Source: Haloquadratum walsbyi J07HQW2 (GTDB lineage: Archaea; Halobacteriota; Halobacteria; Halobacteriales; Haloferacaceae). From it: a stretch of 64,000 nucleotides of DNA. The translations under genes were made by a program, and so were the position numbers. Positions 1-9,486 of this stretch are shown one piece after another. The notes under the pieces were generated by a model. That model was not told where the DNA came from, did not search any database, and saw only the letters and a program-made list of their open reading frames with translations. The number at the start of each line of letters is the position of its first letter. Positions within the stretch are counted from its first letter, which is position 1. The stretch lies in contig NZ_KE356561.1 of the NCBI RefSeq assembly GCF_000415985.1, positions 1,111,016-1,175,015 of the forward strand, written 5' to 3'.

Positions 1-476
1 CGCGCATCTTGATTCGTCACCGCAAGATTCGTCACACCCAATCGCTCAGCATTGTGCCGAAGAGCAGATAATCGGCCTAAATTGTTGTCATTGCCGATAA
101 GAACACCTGTATCATCCATTAACGCAGCGAGTTGCGTCGTTTTACTTCCAGGTGCCGCACACGCATCCCATACAATGTCACCTGGGTCAGGGTCGACTGC
201 AAGCGCCGGTAGTACAGATACTTCTTCTTGACCATGGAGCCATCCATGAAAGTATGACCATAAGGTACCAGGACTGTGTGTTGTGAGTTTAAACAGACCA
301 GGATGCCACTCAATAGGTTCATATTCAGTATTTGTCTCCTCAAGTGCATCCTGAGCGTGTTCAGTAGCTGTCTTAATGGTATTGACCCGAACGACAGACG
401 GCAGCGGGCGGTTGCAGGCATCCCGAAATGCTGTCATATCATCAATAAGCGTTTTATATCGTTCGAGTGGGTCCAT
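1..476 (-). CDS. NOL1/NOP2/sun-family RNA (cytosine-5) methyltransferase, 3' end outside window
   Basis: The reading frame runs from an ATG at 474-476 to the left edge without a stop, so only about 158 N-terminal residues are visible. The AdoMet-binding motif of the family is clear: WDACAAPGSKTTQLAALM, followed by a stretch of the NDNNLGRLSALRHNAERLG type that normally binds the ribose of AdoMet. These proteins methylate C5 of cytosine in rRNA or tRNA using two conserved cysteines. Those cysteines would lie past the window edge and cannot be checked. The gene is divergent from the PAC2 gene at 622. Family is confident; the RNA substrate is not known. Confidence 0.85.
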   Translation of the reverse strand, partial: MDPLERYKTLIDDMTAFRDACNRPLPSVVRVNTIKTATEHAQDALEETNTEYEPIEWHPGLFKLTTHSPGTLWSYFHGWLHGQEEVSVLPALAVDPDPGDIVWDACAAPGSKTTQLAALMDDTGVLIGNDNNLGRLSALRHNAERLGVTNLAVTNQDA

Positions 477-621
477 ATTCAGACGTATTGGTACCGCAAT
501 TTGTCGGTATCGGTCTGGGTCTGAATTTCGGTCCTCGAGTGTGATTAGCTGGTTCGGAGCTAATCGACAGTATGGTCGTAATCAGTGCCTATTTTTTATT
601 CTTATATGTGGTATAGTGTAT

Positions 622-1368
622 ATGGCGCAACTTGATGTACTAACGGACGCAGCAGACGTGTCATTGACAGACCCGTCACTGGTTGAGGGATTGCCTGGTA
701 TTGGACTTGTTGGGAAAATTGCGGCTGACCATCTTGTCGCAGAGTTTGATATGACACACTACGCCAATGTTCACTGTGAGACAATCCCCGCAGTAGCAGT
801 GTATGAAGAGAGCGATCCCACAGTTCAATCACCAGTTCGGGTATACACCGATGATGAACACGACCTTGCCGTGCTTCAAAGCGATGTCCCGATTGACCCT
901 GAGGCAGCGACAGAAGTCGCGACATGTCTATCTACATTCATTGATGAGACAGCTATGATACCAATATATTTGTCTGGCGTTCCCAGAGAGAAAGCCGAGA
1001 CAGTTCCGTCATTATATGGATTTGGCGTAAGCGGTGGGGTGAATCGGGTTCAACAGGCAGATATTGATCTGCCAGATGAAACAGGAGTTATCTCAGGTCC
1101 AACTGGAGCACTTCTGAATGATGCTGTCGTATCAAATCGTGATGCTATTGGATTAGTTGTTGAGTCGGATCCACAGTTCCCTGACCCAGAGGCGGCACGG
1201 GTGCTGATCAGCGACGGGATTGAGCCACTGATTGATATTGATGTTCCTGTCGATGATCTTGTGGATCGAACCGAACAGATTCGGGAAGCTAAAGAACGCC
1301 TTGCAAAGCGAATGCAAGAGGGCGGCGAAGAAAGTACACAAGCGCGCCCAATTGGAATGTATCAATAG
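622..1368 (+). CDS. PAC2 family protein (proteasome assembly chaperone-like)
   Basis: A 248-residue protein beginning MAQLDVLTDAADVSL. The glycine-rich VEGLPGIGLVGKIAADHL segment near residue 20 is the typical start of the archaeal PAC2/DUF75 family, related to eukaryotic proteasome assembly chaperones. A charged helix (EQIREAKERLAKRM) lies near the C terminus. The frame is open far upstream, but the ATG at 622 fits the family start and sits behind AT-rich sequence (TTTTTTATTCTTATATG, about 590-610) that can serve as a TATA box, which suggests a nearly leaderless mRNA. A proteasome beta gene is in this window at 34840 but not nearby, so a proteasome role is inferred from family only. Confidence 0.8.
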   Translation: MAQLDVLTDAADVSLTDPSLVEGLPGIGLVGKIAADHLVAEFDMTHYANVHCETIPAVAVYEESDPTVQSPVRVYTDDEHDLAVLQSDVPIDPEAATEVATCLSTFIDETAMIPIYLSGVPREKAETVPSLYGFGVSGGVNRVQQADIDLPDETGVISGPTGALLNDAVVSNRDAIGLVVESDPQFPDPEAARVLISDGIEPLIDIDVPVDDLVDRTEQIREAKERLAKRMQEGGEESTQARPIGMYQ

Positions 1369-1714
1369 TCACAAATCATACCCCACGGTAACAATTACGT
1401 TGAGTCCAATTTATACGATATTCGTTCTACCTCCGATGATCCAGTCTTAGTGGGTCTCTGCGTATTCGACAGAGAGTTAATACCGGACTGATCGTAGCTG
1501 TGTCGTCATGGATACGGTATAAGAAAACTCATAGAGTTTTTTGAAATATTCTGTAAGGACACAAGACTCAAACTATTATAATATGGCATCTAAAGCAATT
1601 AAAGCTCAAATTCAAGGGACGTGGCTGAATTATTTGTGGAATCCTCGTTGTTCTCTACGGATACGACATAATCAGTTCTATGTGTTTAAGAGTCGGCATA
1701 CACTTCCACATCGT
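1369..1714. other. intergenic region before grpE
   Basis: AT-rich non-coding stretch. It contains a short hairpin with a T-run (1524-1542, listed separately). The frame of grpE is open through part of it, but that extension has no acidic haloarchaeal composition and no better start. No RNA gene seen. Confidence 0.5.
1524..1542 (+). terminator. possible hairpin terminator after the PAC2 gene
   Basis: AAAACTC (1524-1530), loop ATA, GAGTTTT (1534-1540), then two more T. A perfect 7-bp stem merging into a run of six T is terminator-like. It lies 155 nt after the PAC2 stop, so it might instead act on a longer 3' UTR. Archaeal termination depends mainly on the T-run. Confidence 0.35.
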
Positions 1715-2473
1715 ATGAGTGATGAGTCAACTGAAAACCATGGGACAGCTGAAGCGTCGCCGGACGGCGATGTATCAGGTAATGAGAATACCATGGTCAA
1801 AGGTGGAGATGAAAATGAGGATGCGGATAACGCTGAGAGTCTTGATGAAGACGGTCAAGACGCAGCTGCTGAGACAGTGAGTCTCGCTGAGCGAGTTGCT
1901 GAGTATGATGAGACGCTCGCTGAGGAGGTAGCATCACTAAAGAGCGAGCATGATGAACAACGTGATCGGATTGATGAACTTGAAGGAGCGCTAAAACGCT
2001 CAAAAGCAGACTTTGAAAACTATAAAAAGCGGGCAAAAAAACGTGAACAGCAGATTCGTGAGCGAGCCACTGAAGATTTCGTCAATCGAATCGTTGGCGT
2101 TCGAGATAATCTTGTACGAGCACTTGAGCAGGATTCGGACGCAGATATTCGTCCAGGAATTGAGTCGACACTCGATGAATTTGACCGGGTGCTCGAAGAT
2201 GAGAATGTGACAGTGATTGACCCGGAGCAAGGTAATAATGTTGACCCAGCAAAGCATGAAGTTCTCATGCGTGTTGATGCCGAACTACCTGAAGGAACCG
2301 TCGCCGAGGTATTTCAACAGGGGTATCAGATGGCTGGAGCAGTTATTCAAGAAGCACAAATAACAGTTAGTACAGGAGCAACTGCAACTGAAGAGGATGG
2401 TGATGATGACGATAGTCAGAATGTTGATTGCACTGAAGAAGACATGGAAAATACAGAAGCGGATTCAGAGTGA
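1715..2473 (+). CDS. grpE: GrpE nucleotide exchange factor
   Basis: A 252-residue protein starting MSDESTENHGTAEASPDG. It has an acidic, disordered N-terminal tail (residues 1-65), a long charged coiled coil (about 65-125, containing KSADFENYKKRAKKREQQI-type GrpE sequence), then the C-terminal beta domain ending with the family signature VAEVFQQGYQMAGAVIQEAQITVS. A second acidic tail follows. GrpE releases ADP from DnaK. The frame extends 58 codons upstream, but the ATG at 1715 gives the expected acidic start. grpE-dnaK-dnaJ are in the usual order; archaeal versions of this trio are generally regarded as acquired from bacteria. Confidence 0.93.
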   Translation: MSDESTENHGTAEASPDGDVSGNENTMVKGGDENEDADNAESLDEDGQDAAAETVSLAERVAEYDETLAEEVASLKSEHDEQRDRIDELEGALKRSKADFENYKKRAKKREQQIRERATEDFVNRIVGVRDNLVRALEQDSDADIRPGIESTLDEFDRVLEDENVTVIDPEQGNNVDPAKHEVLMRVDAELPEGTVAEVFQQGYQMAGAVIQEAQITVSTGATATEEDGDDDDSQNVDCTEEDMENTEADSE

Positions 2474-2644
2474 TTAACAATATTATTCCTCGATATACTG
2501 TGTTTGTTCTGCGGTTCAATATAAAACCTCCTACCATGAGAAATTTTGACATCTAAAATCGCATGACTGCGACGTCACGGTGAAGAGGTGCTCAAGCGAT
2601 TGTCTAGTAACATTTAACCGACTTAGACGAGTAATTATAGTAAG

Positions 2645-4588
2645 ATGGCCAGCAACAAGATCCTTGGTATCGATCTCGGTACCACGAACAGTGCGTTCGC
2701 GGTGATGGAAGGGGACGACCCGGAGATCATTGTAAACGCCGAAGGAGATCGGACAACGCCTTCTGTCGTCGCCATGACCGACGACGAAGAGCGACTTGTA
2801 GGGAAGCCAGCAAAGAATCAGGTAATCCAGAACCCAGACCAGACGATTCGCTCGATTAAACGGCACATGGGTGAGGAGGACTACACCGTCGAACTTGGCG
2901 GTGAGGACTACACACCTGAGCAGGTCTCGGCGATGACTTTACAGAAAATAAAGCGTGATGCTGAGGAGTATCTCGGTGACGACGTTGAAAAAGCCGTTAT
3001 CACCGTCCCTGCATACTTCAATGATCGACAGCGGCAAGCGACAAAAGATGCAGGTGAAATTGCTGGATTTGAAGTCGAACGTATCGTCAATGAGCCGACA
3101 GCTGCATCAATGGCATACGGACTCGATGATGAGTCAAACCAAACAATTCTTGTGTATGACCTTGGTGGTGGAACCTTCGATGTGAGTGTTCTTGACCTCG
3201 GTGGCGGTGTATACGAGGTAGTTGCAACGAATGGTGATAACGATCTTGGAGGCGATGACTGGGATGAGGCGGTCATCGACTGGCTTGCTGGTGAGTTTGA
3301 GAATGAACATGGCATTGACCTCCGTGATGACCGACAGGCACTTCAACGATTAAGAGACGCCGCTGAGGAGGCTAAGATTGAGCTTTCCTCACGAAAGGAG
3401 ACGACGATTAATCTCCCATTCATTACAGCAACAGACTCAGGACCAGTTCACCTCGAGGAAACGCTCTCACGAGCGAAATTTGAGTCGCTGACGGGGGATC
3501 TCATTGAACGAACGGTCGGACCAACTGAGCAAGCGCTCGAGGATGCAGGATATGATGATACCGACATTGATGAAGTGATTCTTGTCGGTGGGTCAACGCG
3601 GATGCCGCAGGTTCGTGAGCAAGTTGAGGGACTCCTTGGCACTGAGCCAAAGAAGAATGTCAACCCGGATGAAGCGGTCGCACTTGGTGCTGCAATTCAG
3701 GGAGGAGTTCTTGGTGGCGATGTCGATGATATTGTTCTTCTTGACGTGACACCACTGAGCCTTGGAATCGAGGTGAAAGGTGGACTCTTTGAGCGTTTGA
3801 TTGATAAGAATACGACAATCCCAACTGAGGAGTCTAAAGTATTTACAACAGCAGCCGACAATCAGACTTCAGTGAACGTTCGAGTGTTCCAGGGTGAGCG
3901 CGAAATCGCTGAGGAGAATGAGCTGCTTGGTGAGTTCCAACTTGCTGGTATTCCACCATCACCTGCGGGAACACCGCAGATTGAGGTCACATTTAATATC
4001 GACGAAAACGGCATTGTTAACGTTGAAGCCGAAGATCAAGGGTCTGGTAACGCTGAATCAATCACAATTGAAGGTGGTGCTGGTCTCTCCGATGAAGAGA
4101 TTGAACAGATGCAAGAAGAGGCTGAAGCACATGCCGAAGAGGATGAACAGCGACGTGAGCGGATTGAGGCTCGAAACTCTGCTGAAAGCGCTGTTCAGCG
4201 GGCAGAGACCCTTCTCGATGAGAATGAGGAGGACGTAGATGACGATCTCAGAGAATCGATTGAGGATGAGATTGAATCAGTCGAGGCTGTTCTTGAGGAT
4301 GAGGATGCAACGAAGGAAGAGCTTGAAGATGTAACGGAGTCACTGTCATCAGAGCTACAAGAGATTGGAAAACAGATGTACGATGCACAACAAGCTGCCG
4401 CCGGTGCTGGTGCAGGAGCAGCGGGTGCTGGTGCCGGGGCGGTCCGGGTCCGGGTCCGAGGTCCAGGTCCAGGTGGTATGGGCGACATGGGCGGTGCCGG
4501 TGGCTCAAGTAGCGGTGATAGTGATAGTGATAGTGAGTATGTTGATGCAGACTTCGAAGATGTTGATGACGACTCAGAAAACGAATAA
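2645..4588 (+). CDS. dnaK: DnaK (Hsp70) chaperone
   Basis: A 647-residue Hsp70. The N-terminal ATPase starts [20 protein letters not shown]; the second phosphate motif [15 protein letters not shown] and the adenosine motif [15 protein letters not shown] are present. The substrate-binding domain begins after the [14 protein letters not shown] linker. The helical lid is rich in Glu and Asp. The tail is a Gly/Ala run, then an odd VRVRVR stretch (residues 600-605) before [12 protein letters not shown], and ends acidic. A TTTAA box about 30 nt before the ATG suggests a very short leader. DnaK works with GrpE upstream and DnaJ downstream in ATP-driven folding. Confidence 0.97.
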   Translation: MASNKILGIDLGTTNSAFAVMEGDDPEIIVNAEGDRTTPSVVAMTDDEERLVGKPAKNQVIQNPDQTIRSIKRHMGEEDYTVELGGEDYTPEQVSAMTLQKIKRDAEEYLGDDVEKAVITVPAYFNDRQRQATKDAGEIAGFEVERIVNEPTAASMAYGLDDESNQTILVYDLGGGTFDVSVLDLGGGVYEVVATNGDNDLGGDDWDEAVIDWLAGEFENEHGIDLRDDRQALQRLRDAAEEAKIELSSRKETTINLPFITATDSGPVHLEETLSRAKFESLTGDLIERTVGPTEQALEDAGYDDTDIDEVILVGGSTRMPQVREQVEGLLGTEPKKNVNPDEAVALGAAIQGGVLGGDVDDIVLLDVTPLSLGIEVKGGLFERLIDKNTTIPTEESKVFTTAADNQTSVNVRVFQGEREIAEENELLGEFQLAGIPPSPAGTPQIEVTFNIDENGIVNVEAEDQGSGNAESITIEGGAGLSDEEIEQMQEEAEAHAEEDEQRRERIEARNSAESAVQRAETLLDENEEDVDDDLRESIEDEIESVEAVLEDEDATKEELEDVTESLSSELQEIGKQMYDAQQAAAGAGAGAAGAGAGAVRVRVRGPGPGGMGDMGGAGGSSSGDSDSDSEYVDADFEDVDDDSENE

Positions 4589-4896
4589 CGATATCTTTAG
4601 ACACTATCGCTACCGTTAGATACGGACTTCGAAATTTGAGATATATTTTGCTATTGAGTATTTCAAGACCGGAGATCTATCATCGGCATCAAGTGACACC
4701 CGTGATAGAGTGCATACTCTGTCTTGTTCTGCAGTAAATTATATTGAATACCCGAAGGTTGTCGTTCATTTATATACCTCATGAATGAGTGCGAGTCGGG
4801 TAAGGTGTGGATCTATCACTGTATTGTTTCAATCAAAAGTATGTTTATCGACCCGGTTCGTTGAAGTATCTCAACCGATTATTGTTGCAATAACAA
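4589..4896. promoter_or_regulatory. dnaK-dnaJ spacer with probable dnaJ promoter
   Basis: About 308 nt without a gene. Near its end, CAAAAG followed by TATGTTTATCG (roughly 4835-4852) looks like a BRE plus TATA box, placed to start transcription around 4870, about 27 nt before dnaJ. dnaJ may therefore be transcribed separately from dnaK. Nothing else recognised. Confidence 0.4.
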
Positions 4897-6060
4897 ATGA
4901 GTGAGGACTTCTATGATGTCCTCGGCGTCAGTCAGAACGCCGATGAGGACGACATCAAGCAGTCGTACCGGAAAAAAGCAGCAAAGTACCATCCGGACGT
5001 TTCTGACGACCCAAACGCCGAAGAGAAATTTAAGAAAATCAAAAAGGCAAAAGAGGTCCTCACGGACAGTGAGAAACGTCAGATGTATGATCAACTTGGT
5101 CATGACCGGTTCCAGGAGGCAGAAAAACGCGGTGGTGTTGGTGGCGGTGGGAGCGGCGGTGGCAGGGGTGCGCGTGGTGATCCATTCGGCGGGATGGGCG
5201 GGCAGGGAAGTCCGTTCGGTGATATTTTCGAACAGTTCTTCGGCGGTGGACAGGGTCAACGCCGACAGCAAAATCGACCTCGTCAAGGGCAGAATCTCCA
5301 GACACGCGTCCGATTAGATTTAGAAGAAGTGGACAGTGGAGTTGAAAAACAGTTCACTGTCAGACGACCGGAGACATGCCCAGACTGTAACGGACGTGGA
5401 CATCCTAATGATGCTGATGTTCGAACCTGTCCACAATGTAATGGACAAGGACAGACAACGACTGTTCGTGAAACAGCACTAGGTCGTGTTCAACAGACAC
5501 AGACGTGTCCACGATGTGAAGGAAGCGGTGAAATGTATACCAAAACATGTTCTACATGTAGCGGTGATGGTGTGACACGGCAGGAAGCAACACTCTCAGT
5601 CGATATTCCAGCAGGAATACGTGATGGACAGACATTACGAATGGAGCGTGAAGGAGCGCCAGGAGATAATGGAGGTCCAAGGGGTGATTTATTAATTGAT
5701 GTGAGTGTGCGTGATCATCCTGACTTTGAGCGCGATGGAGATGACCTATATTATCGTTTAGCAATTTCCTTCCCACAAGCTGTGTTTGGATCAACTGTTG
5801 AGGTACCAACAGTTGATGGAGAGACAACACTTGATATCTCTGCAGGAACACAAAGCGGTGAGGAATTCCGTATTCGGAATGAGGGAATTCCACATCTCCG
5901 TGGACGAGGAAACGGTGATTTGTATGTACAAGTGCAAATTGTAACGCCTGAGAATATTAGTCAGGAACAGCGAGAAGCGCTCGAAGCATTTGCCGAGGCT
6001 GGTGGGGAGAATGTGGACGTCTCACAGGGATTCTTTGAGAAGATCAAAAGCTCATTCTAA
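4897..6060 (+). CDS. dnaJ: DnaJ (Hsp40) co-chaperone
   Basis: A 387-residue type I DnaJ. The J domain (residues 2-70) has YRKKAAKYHPDVSDD with the HPD triplet that stimulates DnaK ATPase. A Gly-rich region containing GGMGGQGSPFGDIFEQFF follows (about 75-125). Four CxxCxGxG-type zinc motifs come next (CPDCNGRG, CPQCNGQG, CPRCEGSG, CSTCSGDG, about 165-220). The C-terminal substrate domains end in GFFEKIKSSF. All parts of a full-length DnaJ are present. It follows dnaK by 308 nt and probably has its own promoter. Confidence 0.97.
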   Translation: MSEDFYDVLGVSQNADEDDIKQSYRKKAAKYHPDVSDDPNAEEKFKKIKKAKEVLTDSEKRQMYDQLGHDRFQEAEKRGGVGGGGSGGGRGARGDPFGGMGGQGSPFGDIFEQFFGGGQGQRRQQNRPRQGQNLQTRVRLDLEEVDSGVEKQFTVRRPETCPDCNGRGHPNDADVRTCPQCNGQGQTTTVRETALGRVQQTQTCPRCEGSGEMYTKTCSTCSGDGVTRQEATLSVDIPAGIRDGQTLRMEREGAPGDNGGPRGDLLIDVSVRDHPDFERDGDDLYYRLAISFPQAVFGSTVEVPTVDGETTLDISAGTQSGEEFRIRNEGIPHLRGRGNGDLYVQVQIVTPENISQEQREALEAFAEAGGENVDVSQGFFEKIKSSF

Positions 6061-6355
6061 TAGATTACTCTTGTGTATTGCTCATAGCGACGTTCAATAA
6101 GACTATATTATTCAATGTAGATTTAGAATTATTTCTTTTTTCATGTAGCTAAAGCAAGAGGGTGAGCGAAGGTGAAAAAACACTGGTGAAGGGTAGACCT
6201 ACGATCAACAACAGTCCTACCCAGAAATTAGTGATTGGAGTGTAGTGTCGTGTCAGCCCAAAATATTCACAATGATCTTTTACTTGTATAGGATAAGCGG
6301 ACAATAATGAATAATAACCCGGATAGCCTATCTGAAAATACTAAAACTGATTAAT

Positions 6356-7120
6356 GTGACTACCGATGATGCTCCGACAGCGCCAGTAAGTGACCCAACA
6401 GTTATTGATGATATCATGGATAGGGATCGACGGAACGGCGCGGTTGCCCTTCGTGCAGATGCCGTTGGTATATTTTATTCACATCGGGACTTTATTACAA
6501 TATTGTATAAATCCGGTAATGTTATCCGTTATCTAGGTGGGAGACACGGTGACAATATCCTTCGCATCCCTGACTCGTTTCCTGAGCCGGTGTTAGCGTT
6601 CTACGGTGCTGCACAACTAGGCATTGTGACACGATTTGATAAGACAGTTCAGTCAGATCATCCAGCCGAAGAACTCCTACGTATTGTGCTTGCGTCATCA
6701 ATACAGGAAGAGAAATTTGACCTTCCACCTGGACATAATCTTGCTGTATACGGTAATGCTCCGACAACATCAGCAACAACACACTGGGAGACCGAAGTCT
6801 GGAGCGAGAATCCAGCAGTCCATCCTACACCGGTCGTCCCTAGCGACATCGCTCTTAATGCCGATACATAGACGCATACACATGAAGAGATCATAACCGA
6901 GGCAGTGCGTGTCGTCAATCAATGCAATATCGCCCCGGGAGAAGATGTCGTCGTGCGAGACAGTCTAATGAACTCACGCGTTGTGATAGCTGGGCTTGTC
7001 GCTCCGGTTTTCGCCGGGGCGACGACTGTGTTTCCTGATGAAAAGACGACGGGAGGTATTGGAGTTGGCAGTGGTGTTGTCCCAGAATCAAGACAGATTG
7101 ACCTGAAATCGATATGGTAG
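6356..7120 (+). pseudogene. acyl-CoA synthetase (AMP-ligase)-like protein, split by an in-frame TAG
   Basis: The first part (GTG start at 6356, 171 codons) ends at TAG 6869-6871. The same frame then continues without another stop to 7120, reading THTHEEIITEAVRVVNQCN and on. The two parts together resemble one haloarchaeal protein of about 250 residues that looks like a shortened AMP-forming acyl-CoA synthetase (recalled resemblance, not searched). Signs are the EPVLAFYGAAQLG and VYGNAPTTSATT segments in part one and VIAGLVAPVFAGATTVFPD in part two. The codon style stays the same across the stop. A single substitution or a sequencing error is likely. A 15-codon ORF (6307-6354) in another frame ends one base before the ATG/GTG overlap and is probably chance. 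Confidence 0.6.
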
Positions 7121-7257
7121 TAAGAGTATGAGATAATAAACGAATGTCGGTTGCATCTGAGCGTCAATGATAAAATAAAAACATGAACTCAGTATCTGCG
7201 CACGTCGGGAGAACCCACAATGTATTTTCACTCTGATACCATACTAAATTCTATACT

Positions 7258-7857
7258 ATGTATGTCCGGGACGCAAAAAATCGTGATGAGGCCTGGTTAC
7301 TCGATTGGATTGAGGAGGCAGAGATTGGAGATCCAGCCTTTCGGTCCCGGGATTATGTGATTGCACTCAATGAAGAGACATCTCGGAAGGCTGGATTTGG
7401 TCGAATCCGAAGTCACAGTGATGATGACGAAACGTTCTGTGAACTTGCGTTAGTCTTTACATTACCAGTATGGCGTAATCAGGGCGTTGGTGCACACGTT
7501 ATTGAGCGGCTGGTCGCAGAGGCAGCCGATGAACAGCATGAGACAGTGCATGTATTTACCACTGATCCTGGATATTTCACCATGTTTGGATTTAAACCAC
7601 AAGAATCAGCTCAACTTGACTCACATATAAAAACTCGATTTAGGACCGCGCGTGAAAATCGGGAAAGTGACGATGATCAGCTCGTAGCACTCTCGATTAA
7701 TACCGATGAGTTGAGTATTCCACAGCAAATGCGTGAACGGTTCAAGCAGGCACGTCCATCGGATGAACCCGCTGAAGGTGAAGTCGTTATCGAAGAGACA
7801 GCTGAAGATTTCGGTATTGACCCAACAGAAACAACGTATAAATATGACACTGGTTAG
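7258..7857 (+). CDS. GNAT family N-acetyltransferase
   Basis: A 199-residue protein. The acetyl-CoA binding motif A is visible as LPVWRNQGVGAHVIERLV (around residue 75-95, R/QxxGxG/A pattern), followed by VHVFTTDPGYFTMFGFKP, the usual motif B. The N-terminal 150 residues form the GNAT fold; the last 50 are acidic and probably flexible. These enzymes move an acetyl group from acetyl-CoA to an amine. The acceptor cannot be told from sequence. It stands alone between the broken AMP-ligase-like gene and a divergent membrane protein. Confidence 0.85.
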   Translation: MYVRDAKNRDEAWLLDWIEEAEIGDPAFRSRDYVIALNEETSRKAGFGRIRSHSDDDETFCELALVFTLPVWRNQGVGAHVIERLVAEAADEQHETVHVFTTDPGYFTMFGFKPQESAQLDSHIKTRFRTARENRESDDDQLVALSINTDELSIPQQMRERFKQARPSDEPAEGEVVIEETAEDFGIDPTETTYKYDTG

Positions 7858-8006
7858 CGTGAGCTTCTTTACTTTAGGTCCCAGGGACTTGTCTTGACCG
7901 CCAATAAACTAAGATAACAATTCCGCTTGCAGCCTGGTGTGGACATCAACTGTCTCTATTAGTCAATATAAATATCCGCTCATTAGATAACGTAGTCATC
8001 CTAAAA

Positions 8007-8372
8007 CTATGTTCGATCAGAAAGAAAGTCTGTACTGAAGACAATGTATGCAAGAACACTACAGAAAAGAATCGGGGGTAAAATCGCAAATGCCCACAAC
8101 GGTTCAATCCCCCATCCAAGTAACAATACGAGATTACCAAGTCCAATCGCAAGAAATGGGGCAACAGCAATGGCTGCTCGTCGTCGATTGTGCCCACCAC
8201 TATCTGACCCCAGTGGTGCATCTGGGTCAAATGATGATGTTCCGTTAGCATCTATTTCCGACTTTGTCATTTGCTTTTGAGTGGTCACTTCACGTCCTGC
8301 GGTAGTGTCAACTTTGATGCTTCGATCCGCATTCGTGCTTGTATTTTCTTCCGGTGATGATCGAGAATTCAT
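8007..8372 (-). CDS. small two-helix membrane protein, unknown function
   Basis: A 121-residue protein with a long polar N-terminal region (about 65 residues, cytoplasmic-type, with RRR before the membrane) and two hydrophobic helices (AIAVAPFLAIGLGNLVLLLG and LWAFAILPPILFCSVLAYIVF). Its end overlaps no gene. It resembles small membrane proteins found near cytochrome-oxidase genes in haloarchaea (recalled, uncertain), but no oxidase gene is present here. It lies 93 nt downstream of the next gene on the same strand and may be cotranscribed with it. Function not known. Confidence 0.6.
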   Translation of the reverse strand: MNSRSSPEENTSTNADRSIKVDTTAGREVTTQKQMTKSEIDANGTSSFDPDAPLGSDSGGHNRRRAAIAVAPFLAIGLGNLVLLLGWGIEPLWAFAILPPILFCSVLAYIVFSTDFLSDRT

Positions 8373-8465
8373 GAGTTCGATATATTCTGTAGTGAATAAA
8401 AATATGGATTATTTGTGTCTACGCGTTAGCATCTGAGTTATCTGTCTCAATCCCATTTATTTTTA

Positions 8466-8873
8466 TTAATTGTGGTCGGTATCAGTCATAACGTCATTGT
8501 TATCCTCAATTCGTGACGCAATCGAGACAAGTCCAAAGAGCATACTAAGAAGAAAAGTTGAGACGATAATTCCATACAATGAGAGGGAAACTGGGGTTGT
8601 AGGAATTGTCACACTCATATTAAGAATCTGAGTGCGAGCCATAGTCTGTGGAGCATTACTACCGACAAGCCATCCAATCCCAGCTGAAAGAATGATAACA
8701 AATCCACCAAGTCCGAGGAGAATCTGACGACCAAGTCCTGGTTGTCCCTGTGGTGATTCTGACTGTGTCATTGAATCACCTGTGGATGATCCTTTAGTAG
8801 TCACAGTTGACTCAGTATCGGTATTTTCGTTCGTATCATGTGATGTTGGTAGCCCTGTCTCCTCGGCGGACAT
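8466..8873 (-). CDS. small two-helix membrane protein (cox-cluster-type)
   Basis: A 135-residue protein from the ATG at 8871-8873; an in-frame start six codons earlier is less likely. A Ser/Thr-rich acidic N-terminal region is followed by two membrane helices (ILLGLGGFVIILSAGIGWLVG and SLYGIIVSTFLLSMLFGLVSIA). The layout resembles a family often annotated in haloarchaea as cox cluster protein (recollection, not verified). It is divergent from cytidine deaminase and upstream of a similar small membrane gene at 8007-8372. No role can be assigned from sequence. Confidence 0.65.
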   Translation of the reverse strand: MSAEETGLPTSHDTNENTDTESTVTTKGSSTGDSMTQSESPQGQPGLGRQILLGLGGFVIILSAGIGWLVGSNAPQTMARTQILNMSVTIPTTPVSLSLYGIIVSTFLLSMLFGLVSIASRIEDNNDVMTDTDHN

Positions 8874-9004
8874 TATTAACCCTTGATACACAGACAGCGG
8901 GTATATGCCGTTCGACTCCCGAGCGTGCAGAAATTGTTGAAATACTGTTGAGAGAGCTCATAATCCACGGGGAACAATTTAACCCTTGCATACAAAATCA
9001 GCTG

Positions 9005-9427
9005 ATGATGAGCAGTGACCACGCGTTGATTACCCGCGCTCGTACGGCATTTCAATCAGCATATGTGCCATACTCTGAGTATCGTGTCGGCGCCGCAGTT
9101 GAGACGGCCGATGGTTCGGTGTATACGGGATGTAATATCGAGAATGCAAACTATTCAAATAGTCTTCATGCCGAGGAAGTCGCAGTTGCCGCAGCAATAC
9201 AAGATGGTCAAGACACATTCAAACGTATCGCGGTCGCTTCAGCCGCACAGGATGGTGTAACGCCTTGTGGAATGTGTCGACAAACACTTGCAGAATTCGC
9301 CGACGGTTCACTTAAAATCCTCTGTGATGAAGGAGGAGGAAATGTCAAGACCTATACGCTCACAGAGTTACTCCCAAAGACGATTTCAGAGGAAACGCTC
9401 AAAGATGCAAACGATACGATGCATTGA
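9005..9427 (+). CDS. cdd: cytidine deaminase
   Basis: A 140-residue protein (MMSSDHALITRARTA; the second ATG at 9008 is equally possible). The zinc site is complete: CNIENANYSNSLHAEEVAV provides the His-Ala-Glu triad and TPCGMCRQTLAEF the two cysteines. The VPYSEYRVGAAV opening is typical of homotetrameric CDA. It converts cytidine or deoxycytidine to uridine or deoxyuridine plus ammonia. Uridine phosphorylase, the next salvage step, is 1.3 kb downstream on the same strand, separated by a broken transporter gene on the other strand. Confidence 0.95.
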   Translation: MMSSDHALITRARTAFQSAYVPYSEYRVGAAVETADGSVYTGCNIENANYSNSLHAEEVAVAAAIQDGQDTFKRIAVASAAQDGVTPCGMCRQTLAEFADGSLKILCDEGGGNVKTYTLTELLPKTISEETLKDANDTMH

Positions 9428-9486
9428 CTTTGAAATCACTATCAGTGTCTGATTAATGCTACGTCTTGTGATAGTAGATCGAAGTA

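Noticed and set aside
6307..6354. 15-codon ORF before the AMP-ligase-like gene as its true N terminus
   Set aside because: Different frame, and the GTG-started protein already has a plausible family N terminus.
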